From positions 9,450,501 through 9,514,500 of the forward strand of contig OZ038530.1 in the NCBI GenBank assembly GCA_964036665.1: a stretch of DNA of 64,000 bases, in the 5' to 3' direction. The translations under genes and the position numbers were made by a program. Source of the DNA: Gordius sp. MW1. Lineage: Eukaryota; Nematomorpha; Gordioida; Gordea; Gordiidae. The number at the start of each line of letters is the position of its first letter. Within the stretch, counting starts at the first letter, position 1. Below the pieces are notes generated by a model, which was not told the DNA's origin, did no database searches, and saw only the letters and a program-made list of their open reading frames with translations. Below are positions 23,697 to 35,900 of this stretch, in pieces.

Positions 23697-24665
23697 GTGA
23701 CGATATTTGGTGTCAGATATTCTACTCACGCCCGATGGAGGAAACCAGGAATTATTCTACAAAACGAAAAAGGAAATAATTTATACAGAAAAATTAATTT
23801 GGAATTCAAATTGCCGCCCCCCCCCTTCTTCTGAATGGAATGGATAAAATTATTCGGATAAAATTATTCCAGGAACATCCCGTTTGCCATGAAAAATCGT
23901 CACAGTGCAGGGATATTGAATAAAATTATTCCAATCCCGTTTGCCATGAACAACCGTCACAGCGCAGGGATATCGGATAAGATTATTCTACTAAAACAAT
24001 CGAACCAATCCATGATTCGGAAATATTGGGAGACGGAGGAAGAAAACAATTCCGTCGAACAATTGGCTACCAAATTTAAACCGCAAACATAATTCAGTGG
24101 AAATTCCAATATGTCTGAGAACATATGGCGGAATTCTTCGAACGAATGAAGATCCCGAAACTGATTTTATTCAAAATATCAATTATGCAGAATCATCCCT
24201 AACTAATTCTCAAGGCCTAAATTCTTAATCCGCTAAAATATTATTGTAAGACAGAATTATACACTTGATTTATTTACATATATTTATTATATGAAAATTA
24301 TATTGTTAACCAATATTAAAATTCCCCCCCCCCGCAGTTTCTTTGACTAGTATTTGACAGTCTGCTCGTGGGCAAGAAAGGATAATTTTCAAGATAGCAG
24401 TTTACAATCTATATTAATTATAAGTTTTGTCAAGGCTGTTGCTAGGTGAGTCACAGAGCTGGAAGAAAAATCCGTTAGTCATGACGTTGCCTTTTTATCT
24501 CTGATTTTTACATATATCAGTCGTCGTGTGAGCAAAGGCCAGAGTTGGTATTCGATGCCAGATGTTTGAAATTTATAATGTTAATAACGCCGCCTTGATA
24601 GTTGCACTGAGCTCTTAGAACTCTATCGAAAATACATTAAGTCTTCGACTTTTAAAAGGAAAAGA

Positions 24666-24890
24666 TGTCGTGTACCCATACACGAAGAATGAAATTAGCG
24701 TATCCAGAGATACGATGATGAAGATGTCTTCCCACACACCCCCCCCCCCCCCCCTCATCTCATCTTATTCAAAAATTAAAGTTAAGAGTTCAACACGCGG
24801 TACAATCTTTTGATCTTACACGTTGTACACTCATAGCGTAGACCATTATTCTTTTACATTTAATTTCTAGTACGCGTATACCCCCCCCCC
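24666..24890 (+). repeat. Partial LTR copy 2 of the composite element
   Basis: Matches the first ~220 bp of the outer LTRs, then diverges in the second poly-C tract. The unrelated sequence that follows contains AATAAAG at about 25034, so this may be the start of a variant LTR. Confidence 0.8.
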
Positions 24891-25190
24891 CCCGACGCGC
24901 TGATACGTATTTGTTATTTTTCTTACGCGTGAGTGATTTTCGATATACGCATCTTATCGTATGCGATTTTGACATTGCGATCTTTTAATTATTATATATT
25001 TTCTTGGTTGTGATTATATTAATGCCATGTAATAAAGACAGTTGAGGAATATTTCTGCGTACGCGCGTGAGCCTGTTCGCGGCCCGGCCATCCCCCAATA
25101 ATTTATCGTTTTACGGCCCAATTTTCCTTTAAGTTCCCCCAATTAATTCCTAATAACTCTTCCCTTCTGGACCTTCTTATTTAAATCGTA

Positions 25191-25607
25191 TGTCGTGTAC
25201 CCATACACGAAGAATGAAATTAGCGTATCCAGAGATACGATGATGAAGATGTCTTCCCACACACCCCCCCCCCCCCCCTCATCTCATCTTATTCAAAAAT
25301 TAAAGTTAAGAGTTCAACACGCGGTACAATCTTTTGATCTTACACGTTGTACACTCATAGCGTAGACCATTATTCTTTTACATTTAATTTCTAGTACGCA
25401 TATACCCCCTCCCCCCTTCTATCTAGATACTTTAATTGCAAGTTCGTATCTTATTTAGGTCGGATACCCCTTTTGATCCCGCATTAACATCTGTGTACTA
25501 ATTTCGATATAGATTTCAGTAGTCCCCATTGCCTTTACGCGATATATTAGAATCATCATTATTTTTCACTTGTAATATACAAAAGTTTTCACTTGTAATA
25601 TACAAAA
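25191..25607 (+). repeat. LTR copy 3 of the composite element
   Basis: Matches copy 1 almost base for base through TATACAAAA, and is then followed by the ATATC target duplication. Confidence 0.88.
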
Positions 25608-25612
25608 ATATC

Positions 25613-26950
25613 AATATTTCAATAAAAATTATATCAACATTTAGTTTATGTAACTCTTTAAGTTCAAATTTTCAAGCTTTAGTGCTTATGTTTTATAATA
25701 AATATGTAATAGAAATAGGTTTTCCTTAATTATTTTAAATGTGTTATAACTTGATATTAATTAAAATTTGAGATTATGTAAATTTAAATTATTTTCTTCT
25801 TTGCTTCATTTTTAACAAGCTATATTGTAAACTAGAAATATAATATAGTTCAATTATATAGATAACATGTATTTTGTAAACAAAATACAATAACTTATAA
25901 ATAAGACTTTAAAGGTATTTTGCTATTAATATCTGCTCTGCTTAATCATCAAAAACTTCAAAGATAAAATTAATTAGTTTAATAATAACCTTTATAATAC
26001 AAAATTTTATTCAATTTTAATAACATGTAATATCAACATTTCATGTAACTCTTAAGTTAAGATTTTTAAAGCTTTATTGCTTATGTTTAATGTTAAATGT
26101 AATAGACAAAGTTATACATCAATCAATTTCAATTATTTCATATGTCATAATCATAGCAAATAATTTCCTTTGATTCATTTTTATGCAGTGGCCTAATGAT
26201 ACACTTAAACTGACTAACAGTTTTTCTCATATTTTTTTAATATCTGTTTTTACTAACTTGTTTACTTTTTATGGAGTAACCATTAAGATTTTAAATCTCA
26301 CAGCCAAAAGGCAACGGGAGGATTAAGGTGTAAGAAGATTTATTGTTCACCAAAATTTTATAGGAATGTTTTTTATTTACCATATGGAATTAAATATATC
26401 ACAAAATAATTTATTATTATTAAAAATATTAATTAATAAAGATAAGTAGAACTGCTGATAAATGAGCAAAGTACAATACAAAAGAATTTTCAGATTGGTA
26501 GAAAAATAGAATATCCAAATATAATGTGTTATAGCGAAATGAGTTGTAAATGCGAATGTAGTGGATAAGTGGATTCTACGGAGGAGCGTAGCGAAGTTGA
26601 GGTGAGTGTTGTTGAGTAGAGTGGTGTGTTAATAGACTGACTGATCTTATTTAAATTGGGTTGGGCTTATATTTAGTTAGAGAAATTTCTAGAATGCAAG
26701 TTGGTATATTCCAAATTTTCTATGTTTTTCAGCATTTGATACATTAAAGTCGCTGGTTTATTACAAAGGTAACGGAGTTTGGTGTTTATGAAAATAAGTT
26801 TGCAATTCCAAAATCTGTCGCACCTACTGTTACTATCTGTTTTCGGGACATCCCGGATGATCTTTCCGTATTCAGAGACAGTACGCATCTTATAATTAAC
26901 AGTGCATCCTATTAGGTTCGGTTACCATATGATCGCGAACAAATTGTCGC
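25613..26950. promoter_or_regulatory. KSR upstream region
   Basis: AT-rich sequence between the composite LTR element and the KSR start. A more GC-balanced block at about 26280-26900 looks like repeat-derived sequence but shows no terminal structure. No promoter motif could be assigned. Confidence 0.35.
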
Positions 26951-29900
26951 ATGAGCAAAACAGGAAAAGAAAATGAGAAAGAGGTGGAAGTTTGCAACAA
27001 TATAGAGAGTTTTATAGATGTAACTATAGAACATTTGGATGGACTTCGCAAGTTACCTATGCGATCTAATTCTTTAATTCAATATGAAATTAAATCCTTA
27101 GAAGTTACATTATGTTTATATATTGTAAAATAATTGTAGGAAAAATTGATTAAATTATTTATAAAGCAATACATGACTAAGAAAGCCCAATCACTAAAGC
27201 AATATAATTGTATATCTTCCATTAATTATCCCAACACTATGAAATACCTAAAGATTGCTGAGATTAATGAGCAAGATACTCACGTATTAATTACCATTTT
27301 TAATTTTGTACTTTATTAATAACAGGCTTCTAAACTAAAGGACATTAATATATTAGAATTTTTACTAGCTCATAGAGAAAAAGAACTTGAAACTATTCTT
27401 TTTCAAAATATATCCAGTCTTTCTGATAAAGATGTCTATAGAAGGCTTACTAAGTTATTAAAGATCACTAAAGTTTATTTGGAGCGTAAAAGAAAATCCT
27501 CGAATAATAATTCCTTCGATTCTCCCAAAAATAATGAGTGCACCAACAATAATAAATCATTGAGCTATAGTATTAGTACCTGCACAAAAGAGAATATCAC
27601 CAAGTATCATAATTTCGAAATTTTTAATCAATTTTTTAAATTAGTGAGTCTCCTTATGTAACTGACAACCAAAATGCTGATGTCAACATCAATTTGACAC
27701 CTTCACAAAAGTTTTGTACATCCACAGTTAGTTTTAAAAATACAATAAATTTAAAAATTATTATTACATTTATGTTTTAACATCTATTTGATGATTACTT
27801 CTTTTCTAAACACTGTTACTTTATTTGTCAATACTAATTTATTGTAATTTTCATATAAAATTTATGCCATGGCAACAATATAATACAATAAGAGATATAA
27901 TTTAATTTGAAAACAATTTGTGGATTAAAGTTATATATTTTGTACATTATAATTTTTACAAATTAGCCTATTAATTGAATCAGACAGTCTAATTTTTTGC
28001 TTCGATTTAAAAAATAGGAATTATAATATAATCTCTTGATGCATATGAAAATTTGTATTATCATAATAATCACATAATCAAAATTCAATAAAATATTGAC
28101 TCGTGTTTTTGAAATCAACTAGGATTGTTCTTACAAAGATTCAACCAACAATAATGCTTGGAGTAACAATAAATATAGCCGACTAAATCTTTTGGACCAA
28201 TATATTCGTGATAAATTTTCCTCCCTCCGACAAGCCCCGCCCCTTTACCCCGTGGGGTCGACGGCGTTAACACCCTCGGAAACGCCCACCGTTCGCAGGG
28301 TGAGGCGACTTAAAAAATTCCTTACCCCTCGGGTACCCTCACCCCTCGGACATCTCTTTGAGGGTCCGCCCACCACTGATAGGGTCAAGGCTAATAGGCA
28401 TTGGTGGTGGAAACATGGCCGCCCTCAACCAAATGTCCCACCAGATGTTGATGAGTGAACAATTATTATTAAATTTATCATAAAATTTGACTTTAATTTT
28501 AGCGAAAGTTTTATAAATAAAGTTATAATTATTTAACGAAAACAACCTAGTCAGTTATATCAAGTGGCGAAAATTTAAGAATACTTGCGCTTTTTATGCA
28601 ATTTATAAGTAGACCTTTGCAAACCAATACAATTGTTTGGCAAGCCAGAAACTAAATTATGCGACATCGACGCAATTGCGGGCATTATTTTATCAGGAAA
28701 AGGGTTTTGGGCTAGCAATTCTATACATTGGCAAATTGGTAAATAAAAAAAAATATATAAAATTTATTTTTTTTACTTTGATGACTGACAATCCTTATAA
28801 TCGTCAATTTTAGTCCTATACTAATAACACTATAGACTGGCGAACAGCTGTTTTTTGCATCGAAATTTATTGAGCAACAAGGCCGCTCTACGTGTCAGAC
28901 AAATGTCCCGGCAGATGTCAATGAGTGAATAATTATTATTAAAGTTATCGTAAAATTTGACTTTAATTTTAGCGAAAGGAATGATTTGTAATTAAAATTA
29001 TTATTATTATGAAATGAAACGAAAACGACCGACTCAAATTTATAATGATGGCAAGTGTAATATTGAAAGTGGCTAAAATTCAAGAGAGAGAATGCGCTTT
29101 TTTTAGAATTTAGGATTCAACTTTTGCAAACGAATACAAGGTTTAGTAATTTATAGTTGAAAGAAATATTTCTTTTCTTATGGCAAGCAAGGAGCAAAAT
29201 TATGCGAAAAAAGGGTAACGAGTATTTATGGCATATAAGAGGTATCAAGGAAAAAATTTGGGCAAGCGATTTTTTTAGATTTGGGAGTGTTTTTTCTTCT
29301 TTCTAACCCACTAGATGAATGGGCTTAGGGGCAACTGCCCCCCTTTAAATTCAAATATTTGCTGAAATTTATGAAAATTATGGCTAAAATTTCAAAAAAT
29401 GATGATTTTGTCCCTCTCTAAATCATTTCCCCCCCCCCTCTAATTCCAATCCTGGCTACGCCCATACCTAGATGTAATCCCAATTATATTTATTAACAAA
29501 TTTACCAACATTAATTCTTGTAGAAATCTAAAATTTATATCTGCTTAAGGACAGATTGCTAAATGTTAAATGTGCCAAACTCTAACTCGCACCCGAGTTT
29601 ATAAGGCACGTACCTGGCTAATTTTGCGAAAGGGTTACTGCCTGTGCCAACTATTTATTCTTATAATGAGAAAATTAATGGAACTTTAACTTAACCTTTT
29701 TAGCCGGACCTCGTGCCGGGCCCACTTCGAAAATACAACAAACTCACTGCCAAACACCGAAGTTGAGAGACTTATGTCAAAATCAACCGACCTTAATTTT
29801 GCCGAATCAAAACTCGACTCTTCCAATAGTTTCAAGATGTCCAACAGCTTCGCTCTTGGGCAACATTCGAAAATGCCTTCAATCGACGAAGGAAATGCTA

Positions 29901-32900
29901 CACTAGCTGACCCAGAGTAAACTTTTGCGTCATTAATCCATGCATTATATTAATTAATTGCTTAATTTTGAAGTTAATTACCTTGAAGTGTTATTTTTGT
30001 TCCCTCACAATGTGTTTAAAATGTTATTGAAAGCCCCTCCCTCATGGCTCGCCTCGTAGTCGAAACGATTGTCAAGCCTCACGGTATGAGTGTTTATAAG
30101 CGTTAGCCTTTCGCAATTATTTAATTCTCCTATAACATAATTATACTATACTCCTTTATATTTTTAAAAATTTTATGGAATGTTATATTATAAAACTTAC
30201 TCGCATCTATAGATGAATTCAAAACCTTCGAATTTTAACAGGAGGCAGGAATTTTGAACAAGAAATGGTAGATTAATAAATCTATGAAATTGGCGGTAAA
30301 TATTAAACCTTGGATTTACATTAATTCATACTAGACCTGCACCTCAACCTAAAATGGATCATTGCAAAAGTCCTACCATAGGGCCCTACGCGCACCCGAT
30401 TCTAAAGATTCAAGCCTCAAATTCACCAGTCCAAAAGGCGGGAAGTGCGTCTGGCAAAGAAATGTCACGTTCGAACTTAGAAGCCGAACTCTCGCTCCCT
30501 CCAGCGAGCCCTTGCAAAGCCCTAACCCTACCTCGTTCAGAGGGTGAATACTCTGGGCACAGTAACGAAGATCCTAAACGGGACGTTCTAACCGTGGCTG
30601 CGGTTTGTAAAGCGCTAGAAACTACCCCAACACTTTATAGCACCTATTCCGGAGGTAAATTCAAAAATGTTGTGCACTTTTGGTTATGCTATTAAAAAAA
30701 TTTTAATGTGATATATGGATATATAGGGAACATAAATGGGCATATAACCTAGAGTTGTGAAAACAGCTGAGTTTTGTTTGGTCAACCTTTGGTTTTAGAC
30801 AACTAGGCCAAAAAATCAGTTGATGTTTACTTTATAAACGTATAATCAGTATGATATCATTTGAAGTTTAGACACTTTTTTGTATATTGTGCGTTAATTA
30901 ATTTTAATTTTCTGATATCAGATTGATGTCCACTTTTTTGTGACATAAGCCATGTAAAATTATAGAAAAACAGTATTTTAAAAACACTGTGAATATTGTT
31001 GTATAAAAGCGGTGGGTTTGGATTGATAACCTGAGTAGGGGGAAATGGAACGCGATATTACGGACACTACTATTTGATAAATGAAATTAAAGCAAAAATT
31101 TAAAAAAAAATAGCAAAATTAAACCTTTGCATTATTGCAAATCATAAATTGTGTTACGTATTAACTAGAACCGGGCTTCAACATTAATCTTTTACCGAAC
31201 TTTCCATCTTATCAATCCTTTTCCCAGCTCAAATCCTTAGCACCACCACGACACAGGTATCTTGTTTTGGGGATGACATTAAAATTTATATATACATATA
31301 TATATAGCCATTTTTAGTTAAAGTAAATTTCAAATCTTTTTCGGGTTTCTGAGAGAAAGATGGAAACGTATAACTCTTATAACGCTTATTATATATTATT
31401 ATAGTATAATTGTAGTATTTTGAACTAATAGTATTATGATCAGATATAAATCATAAAACTAACTTTTATCTTAAAAGTAGAGAAAACAATTTTTAGTTGT
31501 TTTCAAATGTCACTTTCAGCAATTTGATATTTTTACTTTTTTACAAAAATATAGCATTTTAGGTTTTTCGAGTTTTTGACATCAAATTTATTACATGATT
31601 ATTTCAATCCTTCGCAGGTACGTTCCGACCGTACGGGTCAATAACGCATGCGCTTATTGTCAGAGACCCATGTGGATCGGACTGAAGTGCAAAATTTGCA
31701 AGTGAAACGAAATCATTAATTATATTTTTTTATGTATAAACATTTAATTTTTAGTGATGAAACAATGTTCGTTTTGTTTTCTCTTTGTATTTAAACCCTT
31801 TTAAACTCTTGTAGCCCTTTTCCCCCATTGGAGCAATGATTTTATTCATTCTTCATTAATTAAACTTCGGAACTAATTGTTTGGGCTTTGTGAATTTGGG
31901 TAGAGAATATTAGGTTATCACATAAGCCACGTCTAACGGAGCATTCGTGAAGAGGCTAAGCGATGCCAAAATTTCGAGCATCAATTACAAATGTTTTGAG
32001 TTGATAATAGGGAAATATATATATAATTTTGACCTTGTTCGATTAAGTCTATTATAAACAAAGCCAAATATATACGGACTATATATTGTAGACTTTATAA
32101 ATTAGGGTACTAAATTTTCGCATCGCTTCGCGCACATTATGAACGCCACGTCAAAGTTTTGTATAATTAATTTAAACTCTTTTAGCCGTCGCATATAAAT
32201 CCTGAAACATACAATTTTTTTATCAGGCAAAAGATCACAATGGTAATCGTTAAATCCAACACGATTTTCATCAATGCCATCCGTGTAGTTTTAGCGTGTT
32301 TTTCTAGTTTTTTAGTCGCGAACGTAGTTTTTTTTATATCAACCAATAAGTATAATTTAAACAAAAAAAATTACAACTTTTTACCTTGTCGTTATTAGGA
32401 TTAGAAGCCACGCTAAATGTGCCGAACGATTGACTAAGTTTTGTTCGCTCGAAAGAATCCTGCGTAATTCCTTGTTACCCACCATGTACGCCACTCATTT
32501 GCACGAACAATCGCAAAGAGAGGAGCCACGAGCACCTCACTCCGCTGCTAGGTATAGTAAAAAGGGTTGGTAATGTATTTTATTATATCGAACGTAACAG
32601 TAGTAAGGAATATCTAAATCGCGAATTTATATATCTGTAAGTGTTATAAGTAAGGATAAACATTCAAATTCAAGTTAATTCTCCTCACGTATTCTTTCTC
32701 TTTTGACCCTGTGCCTATCCCTACCAAATCTCTCGAGGAAAATGAACTCAACATTTAATAGTTTCGCCACATAGGTATTGGGATGACGAATGTCATAACT
32801 TTTATGACTTGGGTTTATCGATATGGGGGAAGGGGGGAGGTGTTATCTGGTTTAGTGATTTAATTAAATGCAGGTATATAGCTGGGGGGGGGGGGGGGGG

Positions 32901-35900
32901 GGGGGTACAGGGTGCCCCGAAATTAAGAAACTTGGTGATACATTCGCTCAATCACAATTTTTTATAAATCAAGACTATAGATGTGTAACGCTCAGTACAG
33001 GTTTCCAATGAGGGCTCGGAACTATAGTTTTTAAGAAGGGTTGTAATGGATATTGCTATGAGATTTCGCTCTAGGTTTAATTTGGGGTAGCGATATATTG
33101 ATAAACTTAGCCAGGATGGATGGGGCATCTGGTTACCCTTCTCAAATCCAAAAACTATTTTACATTCAGAGAATTAATGTTTATAATTTTTGTGTGCCTT
33201 GAATTCCTAAGGCTACGGTATCTCGCAACTAATCGTTTGAAAAGTGAAAATTATCCAGATAGACCATTTAAACCAATAGATATTTTTAAAGAGCTTACAT
33301 GTGCGATGTTTGAATAATTTTGAGTGCGATAAATTAAAAAAGTATATGGAATGATTGAAAAATTACCAAAAGTCGAATAAGAATAGCATGGGAAATCGTT
33401 GTAGCAGAATGCATTGCTCGGTAATTTACAATAATTAAGGCATTAGTTTTACTGTGGATCGACGTGAGTCTAAATTGAAAACTCTTTGACGCGCTTTTAA
33501 GATAGTGATAAATACAATCAAAAATTTAAAACCAGGAGCGGGGAAATGCCCACCAAGTGGATATTTACAATGACATGTTATCTATATATATAAAGTAAAG
33601 TGTATATATGTATGTATATATGTATATATGTATGTAAGGGCTAATCTCTGAAACTACCGGCCCGATTCGCGCGAAAATTTACCCCTAGGTTTCCAGGGCG
33701 GCCAGGGGTAAAATAGTTTTTTCAGAATCCTAAAATTTCTTTTAATTTTCGAGATATTGGGTTTTATGCGTTTTGACGTTCAATAAAATGTCAATCAAAC
33801 GCACCTCCTCGCGTTCGTCGAAAATTTGAATGTACAGACAGTTCTGTAGTAGAAGTGTATCACTTATAGTAGTTTGTAAAAGGTAATCTTTTCTTAACGG
33901 TGACAACATAAAATTTATGAATTAAATTTCTTAAACGTCATCTTTTCTTAACGGTGACAATATAAAATTTATGAATTAAATTTCTTAAACGTCATCTTTT
34001 CTTAACGGTGACAAGACAACATAAAAGTTATGAATTAAATTTCTTAAACGTCATCTTTTCTTAACGGTGACAATATAAAATTTATAAATTAAATTTCTTA
34101 AACGTCATCTTTTCTTAACGGTGACAAGACAACATAAAATTTATGAATTAAATTTCTTAAACGTCATCTTTTCTTAACGGTGACAAGACAACATAAAATT
34201 TATGAATTAAATTTCTTAAACGTCATCTTTTCTTAACGGTGACAACATAAAATTTATGAATTAACCTAAAATAAATAAAATTATAGATTATTTGAGAACA
34301 TATATAGGTGAAGAAGATGAATTTTTCTCATTATCATTAAATGAGATATTTTAAATGAGAAAGATGAAAGGATATATAATTTAAATGTAATATAAAATAG
34401 TCCAACGTTGATTATTCTGAGTAAATGCTATTTATATATAAATGTCATTATCTATCATTAATTTTTATTAAATGAGATATTTAAATGAGAATAAATTCTG
34501 AAACTACCGGCCCGATTCGCGCGAAACTTTACCCTTAGGTTCTCAGGGCGGCCAGGTGTAAAATAGCTTTTTCAGATTGCTAAAATTCTTTTAGTTTTAA
34601 GAATATCGGACATTTCTCGGCCTTTTGGTTTTAAAAAAGGGCTAAATTCTGAAACTTCAGATCCGATTCGAGCGAAAATTTAGCCGTAGATGCCCAGATA
34701 GGCCAGGGGTAAAATAGCTTTTTCAGATTCCTAAAATACCTTTTTGTTTTAAAAATATCTGACATTTCCCGTCCAGTTTCATTTATAGCAGCATATACAA
34801 TAATGACGTCATACATACAAAGCTGAAGTTTTCTCGAATTAGATATTTAAAAGTATAATAAAAATGTTACAGTATACGGTTAAAATTATTGGGGTTTAAC
34901 AGACTATTTAAATTAAATAAATAAAATTTAAATTATGCAGTTTTTGTCATTATTATCACGTGGTCGATCATAGAAGCATATTTTTAATAATTATCCATCC
35001 TTCAATAATTATTTTATTATATTAAAGAAAATTGTATTTCAAATAAATCAGCTAACTAGAAAAATAAAATAATGGTATTATTGTATAATAAGTAACAGCA
35101 TTAATAAGCAATTTTTTCAAAAACATTTAATTTTAGTCGGATTTGATGACTAAAACAGAATTTGCATTTGGTTTGTCTTATTATATAAATATATACTAAA
35201 AATAGTGGGTTCATAAAATCATTCGGACCTTTCACATTATAAATTATTTCATATATGACCCCATTTTAGATAAGTCTTATTAATAGCTTATACTTAATTA
35301 ACCACTTAAGGACTGAGCCAAAGCAACGCTTGGCCGGACACAGCTAGTTAAGTATAAAATAAATTAGTTACAAATATTAACATTGAATTCTTTTGATGTT
35401 CATCAAAGTATAGAAAGTGCACTTGAAAGAGTTCGCTTTTAGTGTTCACAACAAAAGGTTATTGATGTGAATATATTATTGTTTTTAACATTTATATCTA
35501 TCATGTTCCGCGCGTTATAAAATAAAGGAAAGAGGCCGCGGGAACACGATGTTAAAATGATTGAAGGAGAATCAGGAATATATTGGGAGAATTGTGGAGT
35601 AGGGGGATATATTGGAATATATTAGGCCAGTCAGGGGAAGAAACTGAATTTATTAACTCTTTTCTCTTTACCTTTAAAAAATTGAATTCTAACGAACAAA
35701 AGAGTGTTTGTTCAGTACTACGCTACGATTGTATATATTAAATCAGTACAGGAAATGCAGCAGATGTTTTAACGAATACAGCAGATGTTTTAACGCATGT
35801 AAGATCATAAAAATCTCACAATCAACGAACTTGCAATTAATGTATAAAGAAAGGAGGGGGGTTGGGGGAAAATCCAACTATCCGTATATACGATATGTAC

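Larger units (their letters stand above)
23281..25607 (+). mobile_element. Composite LTR element with three LTR copies
   Basis: The outer LTRs (23281-23696 and 25191-25607) are almost identical, and ATATC flanks the whole unit exactly (23276-23280, 25608-25612). A third LTR-like segment sits inside at 24666-24890. A TGGTGTCAGA-type primer site follows the first LTR (23708-23722). A purine tract (AAAAGGAAAAGA) directly precedes the middle copy. Only short coding scraps remain (for example 23889-24092), so the element is non-autonomous. Confidence 0.85.

Noticed and set aside
33889-34262. CRISPR-like array of evenly spaced repeats
   Set aside because: Units are contiguous with no unique spacers, lie inside a Helitron in an animal intron, and vary by short indels. 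It is a minisatellite.
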